Shown piece by piece: positions 19,480 to 30,454 of a DNA stretch of 64,000 nt (position 1 is the stretch's first letter; every line of letters begins with the position of its first letter). The stretch comes from Anastatus disparis (taxonomy: Eukaryota > Arthropoda > Insecta > Hymenoptera > Eupelmidae). The position numbers and the translations under genes are program-made. The stretch spans positions 432,501 to 496,500 of the forward strand of contig JAFFSR010000397.1 in assembly GCA_017163975.1 (NCBI GenBank). The letters run 5' to 3'. Under the pieces are notes generated by a model. It made no database searches and had not been told where the DNA came from. It saw nothing but the letters and a program-made list of their open reading frames with translations.

Positions 19480-20060
19480 GGAAGTAACTCAAGTAATGAT
19501 TGTGTCATCTGTCTGTTTTCTCATCATGAGAAAAATAAGACGGAATGATGTTTGATTCATGTAAGCTGAGAACTGAGAACTGAGTAACGACTACAACTTT
19601 TTGCCTGAGGTCCGAATTTATAGTCGTTGTTCAAACTCAAGCATTGAGGTTTAAATTCATAAACAAAACTGAAGTACTGGTTACATCCTGTGTCTTTTTA
19701 TGTTATCATGAGAGAAGCAGAGACAGAATGAAATTTGAGTAACGAATCTTTACTTGAGTTGGGTCTATGAATTCGAACCTGAAAGACGGAATGAGATTTT
19801 ATTATGAGAGAGACAAAGACAGAACGATGTTTGAGAATGGAGCATACTCAATGCTTGAGTTTGAGCAACGACTATAAATTCGGGCCTAAGGTTGGAATTC
19901 AAACTCAAGCACCTACACAGCATGAAAGATTGCTGCAAGGTTTCAGTAATAAGAATTTTATTACTGAAACCTTGCAGCAACCTTTCATGCTGTGTGGGCC
20001 ATTTACTCAACACAAATTACGGTGTTACTTACGTATCGATGTTACTTGAGTAACGTTTAT
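19480..20060. repeat. Block of dispersed repeat modules
   Basis: Modules with 'gagagagacaaagacagaa', 'gagtaacgactataaattcg' and 'caaactcaagca' recur in shuffled order here and also at 3,340 and 53,000-53,080. It looks like a local amplification of one dispersed repeat family. Short open frames here are not convincing genes. Confidence 0.5.
19915..19995. repeat. 81 bp near-perfect palindrome
   Basis: Two 38 bp arms (19,915-19,952 and 19,958-19,995) are reverse complements with a single mismatch, separated by GAATT. As RNA it would fold into one long hairpin. It sits in the dispersed-repeat block, so it could be a recent inverted duplication or a small-RNA precursor. Confidence 0.85.
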
Positions 20061-20128
20061 AAATTTAAAAAAATATGTTTAAATTTAGCTAGGGTAAAGA
20101 TTTTAATCAAGGGGCGCGGTAGCGACCC

Positions 20129-20251
20129 GGGGGGCTGCTCCTGAGCGATAAACTTAGTGTATCGATATATGCTATCTTTGTTCAGCACATTGATTTCATA
20201 TCTTCTGTCTCTGTGATACAGAGCTGTGCAATTTTGTAGAGCAGCCCCCCC
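20129..20251. mobile_element. Short inverted-repeat element, copy 2
   Basis: The unit begins GGGGGGCTGCTC and ends GAGCAGCCCCCC, a perfect 12 bp terminal inverted repeat, and its core matches 19,167-19,290. At 123 bp it is too short to code and must be non-autonomous. Confidence 0.75.
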
Positions 20252-20281
20252 GATGGCAAGTAGGCGAAGCAATCGAGCGCT

Positions 20282-21011
20282 CTAAGCCTTTTATACGTTA
20301 TGTTTTCGTATTTAACCTTGCAATTGAAAAATATTTTTTAATATTTTTTTATTGCTGAATCTTTATAAAATTATTTTATTTTTGTTTTTATAAGATTCAA
20401 CATAATTTTATAAACACCATAATTTTTTTTTTTTAATTTCTTTAATTGTTATTACTATTTAAATTTATGTAACTTGTTACTTTATCATTATTAATTTTCA
20501 TCTGCATTTTCACCTTTATTTCCTTTTTACTGAAATAACTTTTATCATAAAATTATCATAAAAATGAATAAGTCAAAGAAACTTTTAATTCTAAACTGTT
20601 AAAATAATTATAAACAAGTATTTTAATAACTATGTAAAATATTTATTGTTTAATAAAATAAGTTTCTAAAACATTTATTTTCTAATAATTGTTAGTCTTA
20701 TAATTATAAAATGTTGCAATATTAGTATACAATGGAAATTGATAGTTTATATAATTACAGAATGTGTAGCAATAAAATATCATATTTTCAATATTTTAAA
20801 GAAGCAATCTTATTCTTAAGAGAAATTCAATGGTTGTATAAAATGCCAGTAACTAAAATTCTCAAAATGTTGAAACTGCAAATCTTTGACAAAGAACTAT
20901 GTTTTCTGATTCATTACCACCTGTGAAATATATATGTTATAACATAAACACAAAAGTTTCAAGAAACATAGAATTAATTATAGAAAAAGAATTTGGAGAA
21001 ATAGGAAAAAT
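20282..21011. other. AT-rich stretch, possible coding scraps
   Basis: Mostly AT-rich sequence. A 64-codon plus frame at 20,732-20,926 and the adjoining +1 frame to about 21,020 look protein-like and might belong to the coding remnant downstream, but no splice sites could be fixed. Confidence 0.35.
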
Positions 21012-21256
21012 GTTTATCTAATTAGTATTCACACTTGTGGTGATCTAAGTGCGTATACATCTCGAATATATTTGGAGGTAAAAATGGTCCATCTTCTTAT
21101 TTTAGTATCTTGTTGTTATCATAATTTTGAAGAAATAGAAAATGTTTGTCTAATTAGTTTTTTGCTTGTGGTGATCTAAGTGCATATAAATCTCAAATAT
21201 ATTTAGAGATGAAAATGGGCCATCTTCTTATTTTAGTATCTTGTTGTTATCATAAA
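21012..21256. repeat. Tandem direct repeat, ~140 bp, two copies
   Basis: The word 'cttgtggtgatctaagtgc', then 'atctcaaatatatttagag' and 'ccatcttcttattttagtatcttgttgttatcata', occurs at about 21,032-21,124 and 21,168-21,256 with small differences. Confidence 0.7.
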
Positions 21257-21340
21257 TTAACTCTTAAAAACACAAAATTAAAGAAAGTGACGAGAAAGAG
21301 TATTTTAATTATTTTCCATTGTAAAAAAAATTTAAACAAG

Positions 21341-21668
21341 CTATTGAAAGTGTTGATGTGGATATTGGAAAATTCTTTAAACGACCATTCTTAAGACTTG
21401 CTTGTCAAGAAACATCAGATAGATGGCTTACAATGAACGTTGAAGCTCATAGTGAACATTATTTTTATGTTGTTGCAAGAGCTGTTTTGGAATTATATGA
21501 TGCTAAAAGTAAATACTTTAAATTATAAATTTTAATAACTCTCAATATATGAAAATTTTATTTTTAGATAATCTTTATTTAAAAAAGCTTGTTCAAAAAG
21601 GTACGAGAAAATCACAGTATTCCAGTTTTAAAAATTATTTAGAAGATTGTATCAATCGATATAAATAA
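21341..21668 (+). CDS. Two-exon 3' end of an unrecognised protein
   Basis: Exon 21,341-21,508 encodes a stretch with F-F-K-R-P-F-L-R-L-A-C-Q-E-T, then R-W-L-T-M-N-V-E-A-H-S-E-H and V-V-A-R-A-V-L-E-L-Y-D-A. It is followed by a 59 bp intron, GTAAATA...TTTTTAG (21,509-21,567), and a second exon to a TAA at 21,666-21,668, ending E-D-C-I-N-R-Y-K. Splicing keeps the frame open whereas the unspliced frame stops within the intron. AATAAA follows the stop immediately. The composition is unlike the neighbouring transposon genes. I do not recognise the family; it could be a real host gene end or an old pseudogene. The upstream part is unresolved. Confidence 0.45.
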
Positions 21669-21912
21669 ATAAAGAATATCACTTGTGATAACAAACTAAA
21701 AAACTGTGAAATGTCTTAGAATGATAAAATCTTGATGAGATTGAAATATGGAATCTACATCTAAGCTGCAAATCATTGACAGAGCAAATTCTAAACTGAT
21801 TAAAAATGTAACATGTTATTATTTTTTTAAGGAATTTGTTGATTTCTATTTAAGTTATATTTTAAAGTTAAAACTAAAATTTAGATTTAAAATAATTTTA
21901 TACTTTATAAGT

Positions 21913-23050
21913 TGTAACGGGGAATATATTTAAATAAACAAATCAAATATATTTGTGGGTTTCACGTGTACTCTCTTTAAGTACACATGCACTTACCGTT
22001 AAATAACTGACTTTCGGTTTATAGTCTATCAGCATAATTCAATACCGCCGATCTACTTCGTCTATTTATTTCTGACAAAGAAAATCAGTTAAACAATATT
22101 TAATACTATTACAGAACTTCGCTTTGAAGCTCTGCCTCCCGGACGTCTGGTACGACGAAACCCACGGCGTGTACCCGAGAACTCTGTTAAATATCGTTGA
22201 TTAAGAAAGAATGTATTCAATTTTATTTGTGACACGAGAATAAGATGATATATAATTAGCGAGGAAATAAAATCATACTCTACTTAATAATTAAATTCAG
22301 CCTTGATTTTACTTTACTTTATTTAATCAACTTATTAGAATTTAATACAATGAAAAATAGATATATAAAATAAATAATGATGTATCAAAAGTATAATTAC
22401 ACATTCTTGGTAAATAAAGAAAATAAGGCCTAACCTAACCTACAACGCAACGCGTCGACGCGGACGACAGTCTCTTACGCCGCAAGTTCGAAAAGCAATA
22501 CAAAAAGAAAACTAAGACACCATAAAGTCTGCAGACTTACATTTTATGCCGACGTTTAGGTCAGAGCTTCTCTTCACCTATGGATCACCCGCGAGGTCTA
22601 TTTGATGCGGCACCGGATGCACACGGTGCAGCTTTCTATCTCACTCGTATCCTTTGTGAAGTTCTCGAGAAGAATTTTGTCGAACGCAGCAAATAGTTAG
22701 ACACTGATGATTGTCTATTCAATAATCACAGTGCAATCCTCACAAGATGGCGATTTTCTATTCAACAAAATACTAACGAACGCTCAAGCACGCACAGCAA
22801 GCGAATTCATGGTGGCCAACCGGCTTCACGACGCGTTCGCTCTCGTATCCCGCTCGAGTCTCCCCGTCATGTCTTGCGCGCGCCTTCGCTAACCGTCAGC
22901 CACGCAAGACGATGAAATATCCACTCTCTGTCTCACTCTTATACACAAAGTAAGCATAAAAGCTTACAATAGGCTGTGCGACTCACAACGAGGAGAGAGA
23001 CAGAAGTATACTGACATACAGTATATGTATAATTTGCTATCCTCGTTACA
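21913..23050. mobile_element. Solo LTR, 1,138 bp
   Basis: Begins TGTAACGGGGAA and ends TCCTCGTTACA, an imperfect TG...CA inverted end, and is flanked on both sides by AAGT (21,909-21,912 and 23,051-23,054), a 4 bp target duplication typical of gypsy elements. The interior is clearly GC-richer than its surroundings and has no long open frame. No partner LTR or internal region is nearby, so it is the product of LTR-LTR recombination. Orientation was not determined. Confidence 0.85.
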
Positions 23051-23054
23051 AAGT

Positions 23055-23977
23055 ATAATTCATTCTTCACGTGAGATTTTTATATTTTTGTAATAATTAT
23101 TACTAAGTAAAATTAAAACTTGCGTTACTATAATTATATTTAAACAAACCAAAATTGTATTATTTTTTTATTAAAAAATATTAACTAATACACATTAAAC
23201 TTTAATGAACATAAGAAATCAATGATCAAACATGATTTTTAAATTTTTTCATGCTTTATTTTAAGCATTTGACATTTATAATTATTATAAGATTATTTGT
23301 CAAGTATGTACAATCAATTACATATTTATATCTGCTTAAAATTATCTTTATATCAAACAAAGTATGAAAAAAGAAGTACAATTATTGTTTCAAAATTGAA
23401 AATTAACTTTGAATATTAAAAAAATAAATGTACCTTGTATAATAAGAAAGGAGTAAAATTTTTTACAATATTCAATTATTTATATTCATAAAAATTTAAA
23501 CAAAAAAGTTTAAAATTATAAGGGTGAAGAAATAAACAGATTTGTATGTATATTTCAAAATTGAATACTTTGAAAAGCTTACCTTTAAAAAGATATATAG
23601 TGGGCAAGTATGCTTGGTGATTTATTTTAATTAATGATTTTAAACATTTTGATGTCTTTAACATATTATAAACTATTTTTAGTAATAAAATCAAACCTTG
23701 ACATTAGAATTTCATGAAATCACGAAATAAATGTCAAGTATATAATAAAGGTAATAAAACTATCAGATCTCACCATAATTTTTAACAAAAGATTTTTCAA
23801 TTTTTTTTCTTTATAAATTAACGTTGAATTTCAGTAACAAAATTGTAGTATTTCTTGTTATCTTTTTTTTATCATTTATTTAAAAATGTTCTGAAATTTT
23901 TTAAATTTTATTAAATATTTACAAAATTACTTGCCAGGCCCATGGGTAAATATTTTATGTCAATGTTTAAAGTTAAG
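23055..23977. other. AT-rich stretch without recognised features
   Basis: About 920 bases of very AT-rich sequence up to the start of the large inverted-repeat element. A 72-codon frame at 23,476-23,694 is compositionally unremarkable and not accepted. Confidence 0.5.
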
Positions 23978-24239
23978 AAAGGAGTATACCCACAGGTATA
24001 TAAAGAATTTGACCGAATGGGCAACGTATGAAACCATTACTATCATGTAGAGCATGGGAAAATATGTAATTTAAAAAAAAAAATTGTCATTTTAACCCTG
24101 GGAAAAGTAAAGAAACTTGGTTTCAAAAAATTTATGTGTTTTGACTAGATTTATTTAAAAAAAAAAAGATAAAATAAAGTATACACGGTTATAATTAGAC
24201 GAATCAAAGTCTAAAAGTTAGATAAATAAACCGGCTATT

Positions 24240-25616
24240 GATTACGACAATCCAACTTTCAGAGCCGCCCTTAACTATTCATATTCAGGGGTTAAACTGT
24301 TAAGGGGAAATTCATTCCCCCGCTGTCATTCTCCTATTTCGACATATTAGCACGTTTTTCGTAAATCAAAAAAAATATAAAATCGAAGATTAATGTAAAT
24401 AGCCTTAATTAGTGAATAGATTAATCCAGAGCTGCCACCCTGATAAACTAGAAAAATGATTTTTGATAGTAAATCGTAAATAGAAGTTTTTTGTATCAAG
24501 GTAAATATTATACTAGAAAGGTCTTTGCACGTTTTTAATTGGATCAATCGAAGCTTACTAGTAAGTTAAACCTAACGACTATCGATTAAGACACTCGTAC
24601 TTTCAGAGCCACCCTTGACTATTCATATTCAGGGGTTAAACTGTTAAGGGGAAATTCATCTCCCCGCTGTCACTCTCCTATTTCGACATATTAGCACGTT
24701 TTTCGTAAATCGAAAAAAATATAAAATCAAAGATTAATGTAAATAGCCTTAATTAGTGAATAGATTAATCCAGAGCTGCCACCCTGATAAGCTAGAAAAA
24801 TGATTTTTGATAGTAAATCGTAAATAGAAGTTTTTTGTATCAAGGTAAATATTATACTAGAAAGGTCTTTGCACGTTTTTAATTGGATCTATCGAAGCTT
24901 ACTAGTAAGTTAAACCTAACGACTATCGATTAAGACACTCGTACTTTCAGAGCCACCCTTGACTATTCATATTCAGGGGTTAAACTGTTAAGGGTCAAAT
25001 CATCCCCCCGCTGTCATTCTCCTATTTCGACATATTAGCACGTTTTTCTTAAATCGAAAAAAATATATAATCGAAGATGAATGTACATAGCTTTAATTAG
25101 TGAAGAGATTAATCCAGAGCTGCCACCCTGATAAGCTAGAAAAATGATTTTTGATAGTAAATCGTAAATAGAAGTTTTTTGTATAAAGGTAAATATTATA
25201 CTAGAAAGGTCTTTGCACGTTCTTAATTGGATCAATCAAAGCTTACTAGTAAGTTAAACCTAACGACTATCGATTAAGACACTCGTACTTTCAGAGCCAC
25301 CCTTGACTATTCATATTCAGGGGTTAAACTGTTAAGGGTCAAATCATCCCCCCGCTGTCATTCTCCTATTTCGACATATTAGCACGTTTTTCGTAAATTG
25401 AAAAAAATATATAATCGAAGATGAATGTACATAGCTTTAATTAGTAAATAGATTAATCCAGAGCTGCCACCCTGATAAGCTAGAAAAATGATTTTTGATA
25501 GTAAATCGTAAATAGAAGTTTTTTGTATGAAGGTGAATATTATACTAGAAAGGTCTTTGCACGTTTTTGATTGGATCAATCGAAGCTTACTAGTAAGTTA
25601 AACCTAACGACTATCT
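24240..25616 (-). repeat. Left ~344 bp tandem array, four units
   Basis: Units repeat with a 344 bp period (landmark 'gagctgccaccctgataa' at 24,431, 24,773, 25,118 and 25,462). The last unit is cut at 'cgactatc' (about 25,613) right before the core transposon. Unit sequence is the reverse complement of the right array. Confidence 0.9.
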
Positions 25617-25623
25617 TAACGAC

Positions 25624-25683
25624 TGCTCCGCTCTCTGCCTAACCCGGAACTACGAACGAGGACGTGACGGGGCACGGTTCCAT
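25624..25683 (+). repeat. Left terminal inverted repeat of core transposon
   Basis: Sixty bases pairing with 29,797-29,856; about nine mismatches. Ends in GGTTCCAT, the mirror of ATGGAACC on the right. Confidence 0.85.
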
Positions 25684-25911
25684 CTTTTTTTTTTGTATTT
25701 TTAGTTTTCATTTTTTTTAATTATTTTTTTGGTAATTTTATAATTTTTTTCTTATGTTCTTTTTTTTTCCTTTTTATTCAATATTTTTATTTTTTTTTAT
25801 AATCCTTTCCTCATTTTCTAATTGGCTTTGTACCCGCGATATTTACATTTTTTATGATCAACTGTTTTATTTCATTATTTGATAAATTATTATTTATTAT
25901 TTTAGTATTAT

Positions 25912-28170
25912 TCACTGTGCGTCAGAATCATCTGATTGTATTACAATTTCATTTTCAAAAAAATTGTTTAAAAATTGAGCAGGTTTTTTCAAATCCTGTA
26001 GGTTCCTACCATATCCTAAAAACCAGATGACAGACATCAAATGTGCGCAACATCCTACAGTTCTGGTACCATTTTTACATTGACAGTAATATTCAATAAT
26101 CGAATCTTCACCTTGTAAGCATTGGTCGATTAATAAAAAAGCGTAGTAACGAGTAGTCTTTGAATGCCGTGACAGCAGATGAATACGTATTAATAACGGA
26201 TTTAGAACATCAATATTATATTTCATATAGTTCAGGTCTTGTTGTTCATGACAAACTTGAAACTCGTATCTTCCATTTTTGTTAATGTGCTCTCCATAAT
26301 AAGATACAGCTTGCTTTATCTGGTAGCTGCCGAGAGCAATATGATAAAGATCATTTTCTGTTAAGGTTGGAAAGTTTAGCAAGCTGTCTGCATCCATAGT
26401 AGAGAAAACTTTTCTTTTTCTTATTAATCCCTCAGTATTAATTAATTTTAAAAGTTTATTTTCTTTATTGCGATTCCGTTTCATTTTGTCAGCAATGAAA
26501 TCATATTCTTCTTTATCAGATTCTGTCTTTGTTAGATACGCATTATAGATAGCGCAAGCTATTCGAAAGTCTTCAAGCAAATGCGGCAGACTTTTGTTAA
26601 ACCAAACTTTGTCAAAATACCGAAATTTTAATTTCAAGATTCCATTTATTATTTCAACAATAAATCTTAATTTAGTTACAAATCTCGTATTATTTGCTTC
26701 CTTTGTTGATAATTGTTTTTCATTTTTGTGAATGAATGATGGCATTTTCGTAATAAAACCTTCTGCTTCAAGTTTGGGAATCACATCTCTGAATCCCCTA
26801 TCAAGAATGAAAATATCGCCGGGAATATACAACTGTTTAAACGATTCTGTATTCATTAAATCGCCTAAAATCTTTGCATCTGAATAATTAGCTGAATACA
26901 GACCATAAACATCGACAATCGTACCATTAGTGGTAACTACCATCATAGGTTTTGTTAAACACCTGCGTTTGTGAACGCTAAATGATAATTTTTGAAAACA
27001 ATAGTTTGTACTTTTTTGTACATATACATAGGTGCCATCCCAAACAGTTATTAAGACGTCTTCGTCACTGTCTAAAAGTATTCGCGCAATTGATGTTTGG
27101 TTTTGCACAAGCTTTTTTCGATCTTGATTGGTTACACCGAGATATAATGGTACAAAATTTTTGGTTAAAGCTTGTCTTATTAACTGCAAATAACGCTCAG
27201 TTGTAGAATTTGGAACATTCAGTATTGTAGATAGCATTTCGTTTGTATACCCATGTTTTAATTTCCAAAGATACAATCCCAGAGCGAATGACTTTTTTCG
27301 ATTGATTTTGACTTTATCTATATGAATTAACATTTCTTGAAAGTTGTTTTTATTAAGTCCAGTTTGAGCTATTAATCGTGTTTCAGGGATTTAATCAAAA
27401 TACGAATCACTCGACGAGCTCAAGTTTTGATTTTGTCGTAAGTGATTCAAATAAAAAGTAACCTCATCAGATGTTAATGCTGATGTTTTATTTTGAGCAA
27501 TTAATGTTTTAATTTCTAGTTCGTCCAAATTATCACTATCTATAAAATGCTTGTTACAGCAGCGTGAATTATTTGGAACGTATAGGCCTCTAATAATAAA
27601 TATTTGTATCCGTGCGTTATTTGAAATTTTTTTAAGTTTTGTAGGTTTTATGCATCTGAAAATACATTCATGGGAGGAGTTAAGTGTTGCTTCTATATCT
27701 ACTGTAATGAATTTATTTCTCTCACTTTGCAAACAATCGATTGATTTAGCTCCTGCAATTTCGTTTGTAATTAATACATCTTCATTTGTATCCATATTTT
27801 CGTTTAAATCTATATCTTGGTTTGAATAAAAATTTTGACGTATTTCTGACTTAGCATAATCAGCATTTACTGTACCTTCTTCCATATCAGTAGCTCTTTT
27901 ACTGTTGGACGTTTTGTTTTTAATTTTTTGCATTTGGAAATAACAAGATCTGCAAAAAAAATCATCATCTGAAATAATATATGTCCTTTTGCTTTTATTA
28001 GTTAAACTTTTTCCACATATTGCACATTCAATTTTTTTTTTTTTATCACATTGTGATTCTGAAGCATTCATTGTTGTTGATTTTTTATCAGCACTTGACT
28101 CTAACCTATCATCATTTGAAATATTTGTATTTGCTATTTCCATCATTTCGATTTCCGGTTCATCCAACAT
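25912..28170 (-). pseudogene. DDE transposase with N-terminal zinc finger and C-terminal SWIM finger
   Basis: The frame runs from an ATG at 28,170 to 25,912 with a single in-frame TAA at 27,391-27,393. N-terminal part: acidic region, then a C-x2-C ... C-x2-C finger (C-A-I-C and C-R-S-C). After the stop: a helix-turn-helix-like segment (T-N-E-M-L-S-T-I-L-N-V), then the catalytic core with Asp in W-D-G-T-Y-V-Y-V, Asp in I-L-D-R-G-F-R-D and Glu in F-I-V-E-I-I-N-G-I-L-K, the DDE_Tnp_4 pattern. Near the C-terminus Y-C-Q-C ... C-C-A-H is a C-x-C-xn-C-x-H SWIM finger, expected to bind DNA or protein. It would cut and paste the element between its inverted repeats. The one stop makes this copy inactive unless it is read through or a sequencing error. 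Confidence 0.85.
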
Positions 28171-28261
28171 TGTTTCCTCTTTTACTTCGTCAACAAAACA
28201 CAATTAAATTACACAGGATTAAGTTTGTTTGAAGAAGATTAGCTCTTACAATATTTTAAAG
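28171..28261. promoter_or_regulatory. 91 bp divergent intergenic region
   Basis: The two ATGs (28,170 minus and 28,262 plus) are only 91 bp apart, so both genes must share a compact bidirectional promoter or have their starts in longer 5' exons. The region is AT-rich with no obvious TATA box. Inferred only. Confidence 0.4.
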
Positions 28262-29659
28262 ATGGGTAAATATGACAACTTTAAGCAAGATTTTAATGTT
28301 CAAAATATTGCAGAAGCCTTGTTTAATAATACATCAAATGTTTATTTAAAAACGCGAGATTTGGAAATGTTTGAAAAGTCACAAATATCAAAAATATATA
28401 ATTCAAAGGATTCAGTTTGGATTGACGTATGTTCTTATATCACTAAAAGAAAAAAACTACACCATAAAACAATAAAGAAATATGTCAAGAAGTCCTATGA
28501 TACATACAGGAAAAAATTCAAAGCTATTAAAAAATATTATATTAAATTATTGAATGATGCACAGGATCATTCAAAAATAAAAAATAGCAATAAAAGCATT
28601 CTTGATTCGAAAACTAAGATTGATTTTCTGCCTAAAATAGAAAAAACTAATAATTGTCATGAAAATGTACAACAAACTATCAAATTACAGCAAGTTTATA
28701 CTAATGTTTCAAAGTTGTCTACTCAACCAAATGATTCAGAAAATCCTAAAACTCATAATGAGCTAATATACATAGAGAATGAAAAAATCACTAACCAATG
28801 CGAATCTCAATCAGAAAACGTTATTGATTTGTTCGATGATGAATTGCAATATCCATCAAATTATCCACATATATTCAAATATATAGGTGGTATTGAAATA
28901 AGCAAAAGAAGTTTTAAAACGCTGTATCCTACTAAACTTATTGATGATAATATTATAAACTCCTTTTTTATGGTAATGAGCTCTGAAGCTAAAAGACGAG
29001 ATCTTGAAGTTTTAGCCTTTGAAACATTTTTCGTATCAAATATGTTGGGTAAAGGAGCAGTAAGCCTTGGATACAGGAAATGGGCAATAAGATCCAACAT
29101 GTGGAAGCGTCATGCGTGGATTCTTCCTGTCCATCAAGAAGAACCTCTTCGTCATTGGTCACTATTTATTGTTTTATTAAAGTATAAAACAATAATCTAT
29201 CTTGATTCCCTTCACAATTCTCCATCCAAAGAGTGGATTGAACGTTTGTGCTCATTTATGGATGCATATAGAAATGATGATGAAGAAAAATGGAGCGACT
29301 GGTCTCTCTTTATTCCTCGTGATATTCCAAAACAATATGAAAAAACAACATCAGGAAATAACTGTGGTGTACATATTTGCTCATGGGTATACATCCTATG
29401 CACAGGAAAATCGAAACCGTTTCTGGAAACACAAATGAATAATGCAAGAAAAGGAATTTCGAAAATTCTAGCTGAAGCCGATATTGAGAAAGAGATTCAA
29501 CAAAAGAAAATAAAACTACGTTCTGAGATTTTAGAGAATTATGATTCAAAAATACCGATCAAAAAATTTGATGAAATTAAAGTTTACAATAACATACCAC
29601 CGCTTTCATACTCGTCTACTATCGACTTCATGGCACTAGCACCAACAATGAAAAAGTAG
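28262..29659 (+). CDS. Ulp1-like (C48) cysteine protease of the transposon
   Basis: The 465-codon frame starts at the ATG at 28,262 (the frame is open 11 codons further up, without another ATG). The N-terminal 250 residues are lysine-rich and unrecognised. The C-terminal half carries the Ulp1/adenain catalytic layout: His in R-H-W-S-L-F near residue 298, Asp in I-Y-L-D-S-L-H near 314, an upstream-of-Cys Gln region, and the nucleophile in G-N-N-C-G-V-H-I-C near 367. Such enzymes cleave SUMO or similar isopeptide-linked proteins. The frame has no lesion although its neighbour transposase has one. Ulp1 domains accompany some plant and fungal transposases, but their role there is uncertain. Confidence 0.85.
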   Translation: MGKYDNFKQDFNVQNIAEALFNNTSNVYLKTRDLEMFEKSQISKIYNSKDSVWIDVCSYITKRKKLHHKTIKKYVKKSYDTYRKKFKAIKKYYIKLLNDAQDHSKIKNSNKSILDSKTKIDFLPKIEKTNNCHENVQQTIKLQQVYTNVSKLSTQPNDSENPKTHNELIYIENEKITNQCESQSENVIDLFDDELQYPSNYPHIFKYIGGIEISKRSFKTLYPTKLIDDNIINSFFMVMSSEAKRRDLEVLAFETFFVSNMLGKGAVSLGYRKWAIRSNMWKRHAWILPVHQEEPLRHWSLFIVLLKYKTIIYLDSLHNSPSKEWIERLCSFMDAYRNDDEEKWSDWSLFIPRDIPKQYEKTTSGNNCGVHICSWVYILCTGKSKPFLETQMNNARKGISKILAEADIEKEIQQKKIKLRSEILENYDSKIPIKKFDEIKVYNNIPPLSYSSTIDFMALAPTMKK

Positions 29660-29796
29660 AGATAAGTACGCAAAATACATTTTCAAATGAATATATATCT
29701 AAATAGACACAAAAAAATATTGAAAAAAAGAAAAAACTAAAAAAAATTGATAAAACATTAAAAAAATTTGAAAAAAAAGATAAAATAAAAAAAAAT

Positions 29797-29856
29797 ATGG
29801 AACCGAGCTTCGCCACGTCCTCGTTCGTGGTTCTGGGTTAAGCAGAGAGCGAAGCA
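29797..29856 (-). repeat. Right terminal inverted repeat of core transposon
   Basis: Starts ATGGAACCGAGC and ends GAGAGCGAAGCA; pairs with 25,624-25,683. Confidence 0.85.
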
Positions 29857-30450
29857 AAATTTTTGAATTGAGAGTAAAATAATAATTGGATACTATTAGT
29901 TATTGATATTATGAACTAGTATAATTAAAATCTATAGTCCTTAATTTAAGATTAATATTAATATTCAATTTATCCAAATAAAAACGTGTAAAGACTATTG
30001 ATTGTATAATTTATGTTTATCAATACAACTGCTGCTTCTAATATCCCAAATAATATCACTTTTTTAGCTAATTAGAGCACCGGCTCTAAAACCCAATTCA
30101 CTAAACATCGAAAATTTGTATTAATCTTTCTTTTACTAAATTTATTGATTTATGAAAAACGTGCTGACATATTGAAATGGAAATAAGACAGAGAGCAGAT
30201 GATTTACCTTTGACCCTCGGATTTAACCCTCGAAAATGACTAACTATAGGCTGCTCTGAAAAATAGATTCTTTGAATCGATAGTTGTTAAACTCAACTTA
30301 CTAAACTTCGATTGATTCAATTAAAAACGTGCAAAGACCTTTCTACCATTGTATTTACATTCATATACTAAACTCCTATTTACGATTTACTATCAAAAAT
30401 CATTTTTCCAGCTTATCAGGGTGGCAGCTCTGGATTAATCTCTTCACTAA
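29857..30450 (+). repeat. Degenerate ~344 bp units
   Basis: This stretch contains recognisable but strongly diverged pieces of the array unit, such as 'aaaacgtgcaaagaccttt' near 30,330 and 'cagggtggcagctctggatt' near 30,417, in right-array orientation. It shows that the innermost repeats are the oldest or least homogenised. Confidence 0.7.
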
Positions 30451-30454
30451 TTAA

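Larger units (their letters stand above)
25624..29856. mobile_element. 4.2 kb DNA transposon with DDE transposase and Ulp1-like protease
   Basis: The termini are 60 bp imperfect inverted repeats (25,624-25,683 and 29,797-29,856, about 85% identical; starts TGCTCCGCTCTCTGCCTAAC). It carries exactly two genes in divergent orientation that fill the interior: a transposase on the minus strand and a C48-type cysteine protease on the plus strand. No target duplication is obvious at the junctions with satellite DNA. The DDE_Tnp_4-like catalytic domain places it broadly near the PIF/Harbinger-ISL2EU-Spy group, but a SWIM finger and a Ulp1 partner are not standard for that group. Confidence 0.85.

Noticed and set aside
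29628..29816. 62-codon phenylalanine-rich minus frame
   Set aside because: Antisense of an A-rich stretch next to the transposon end; low complexity.
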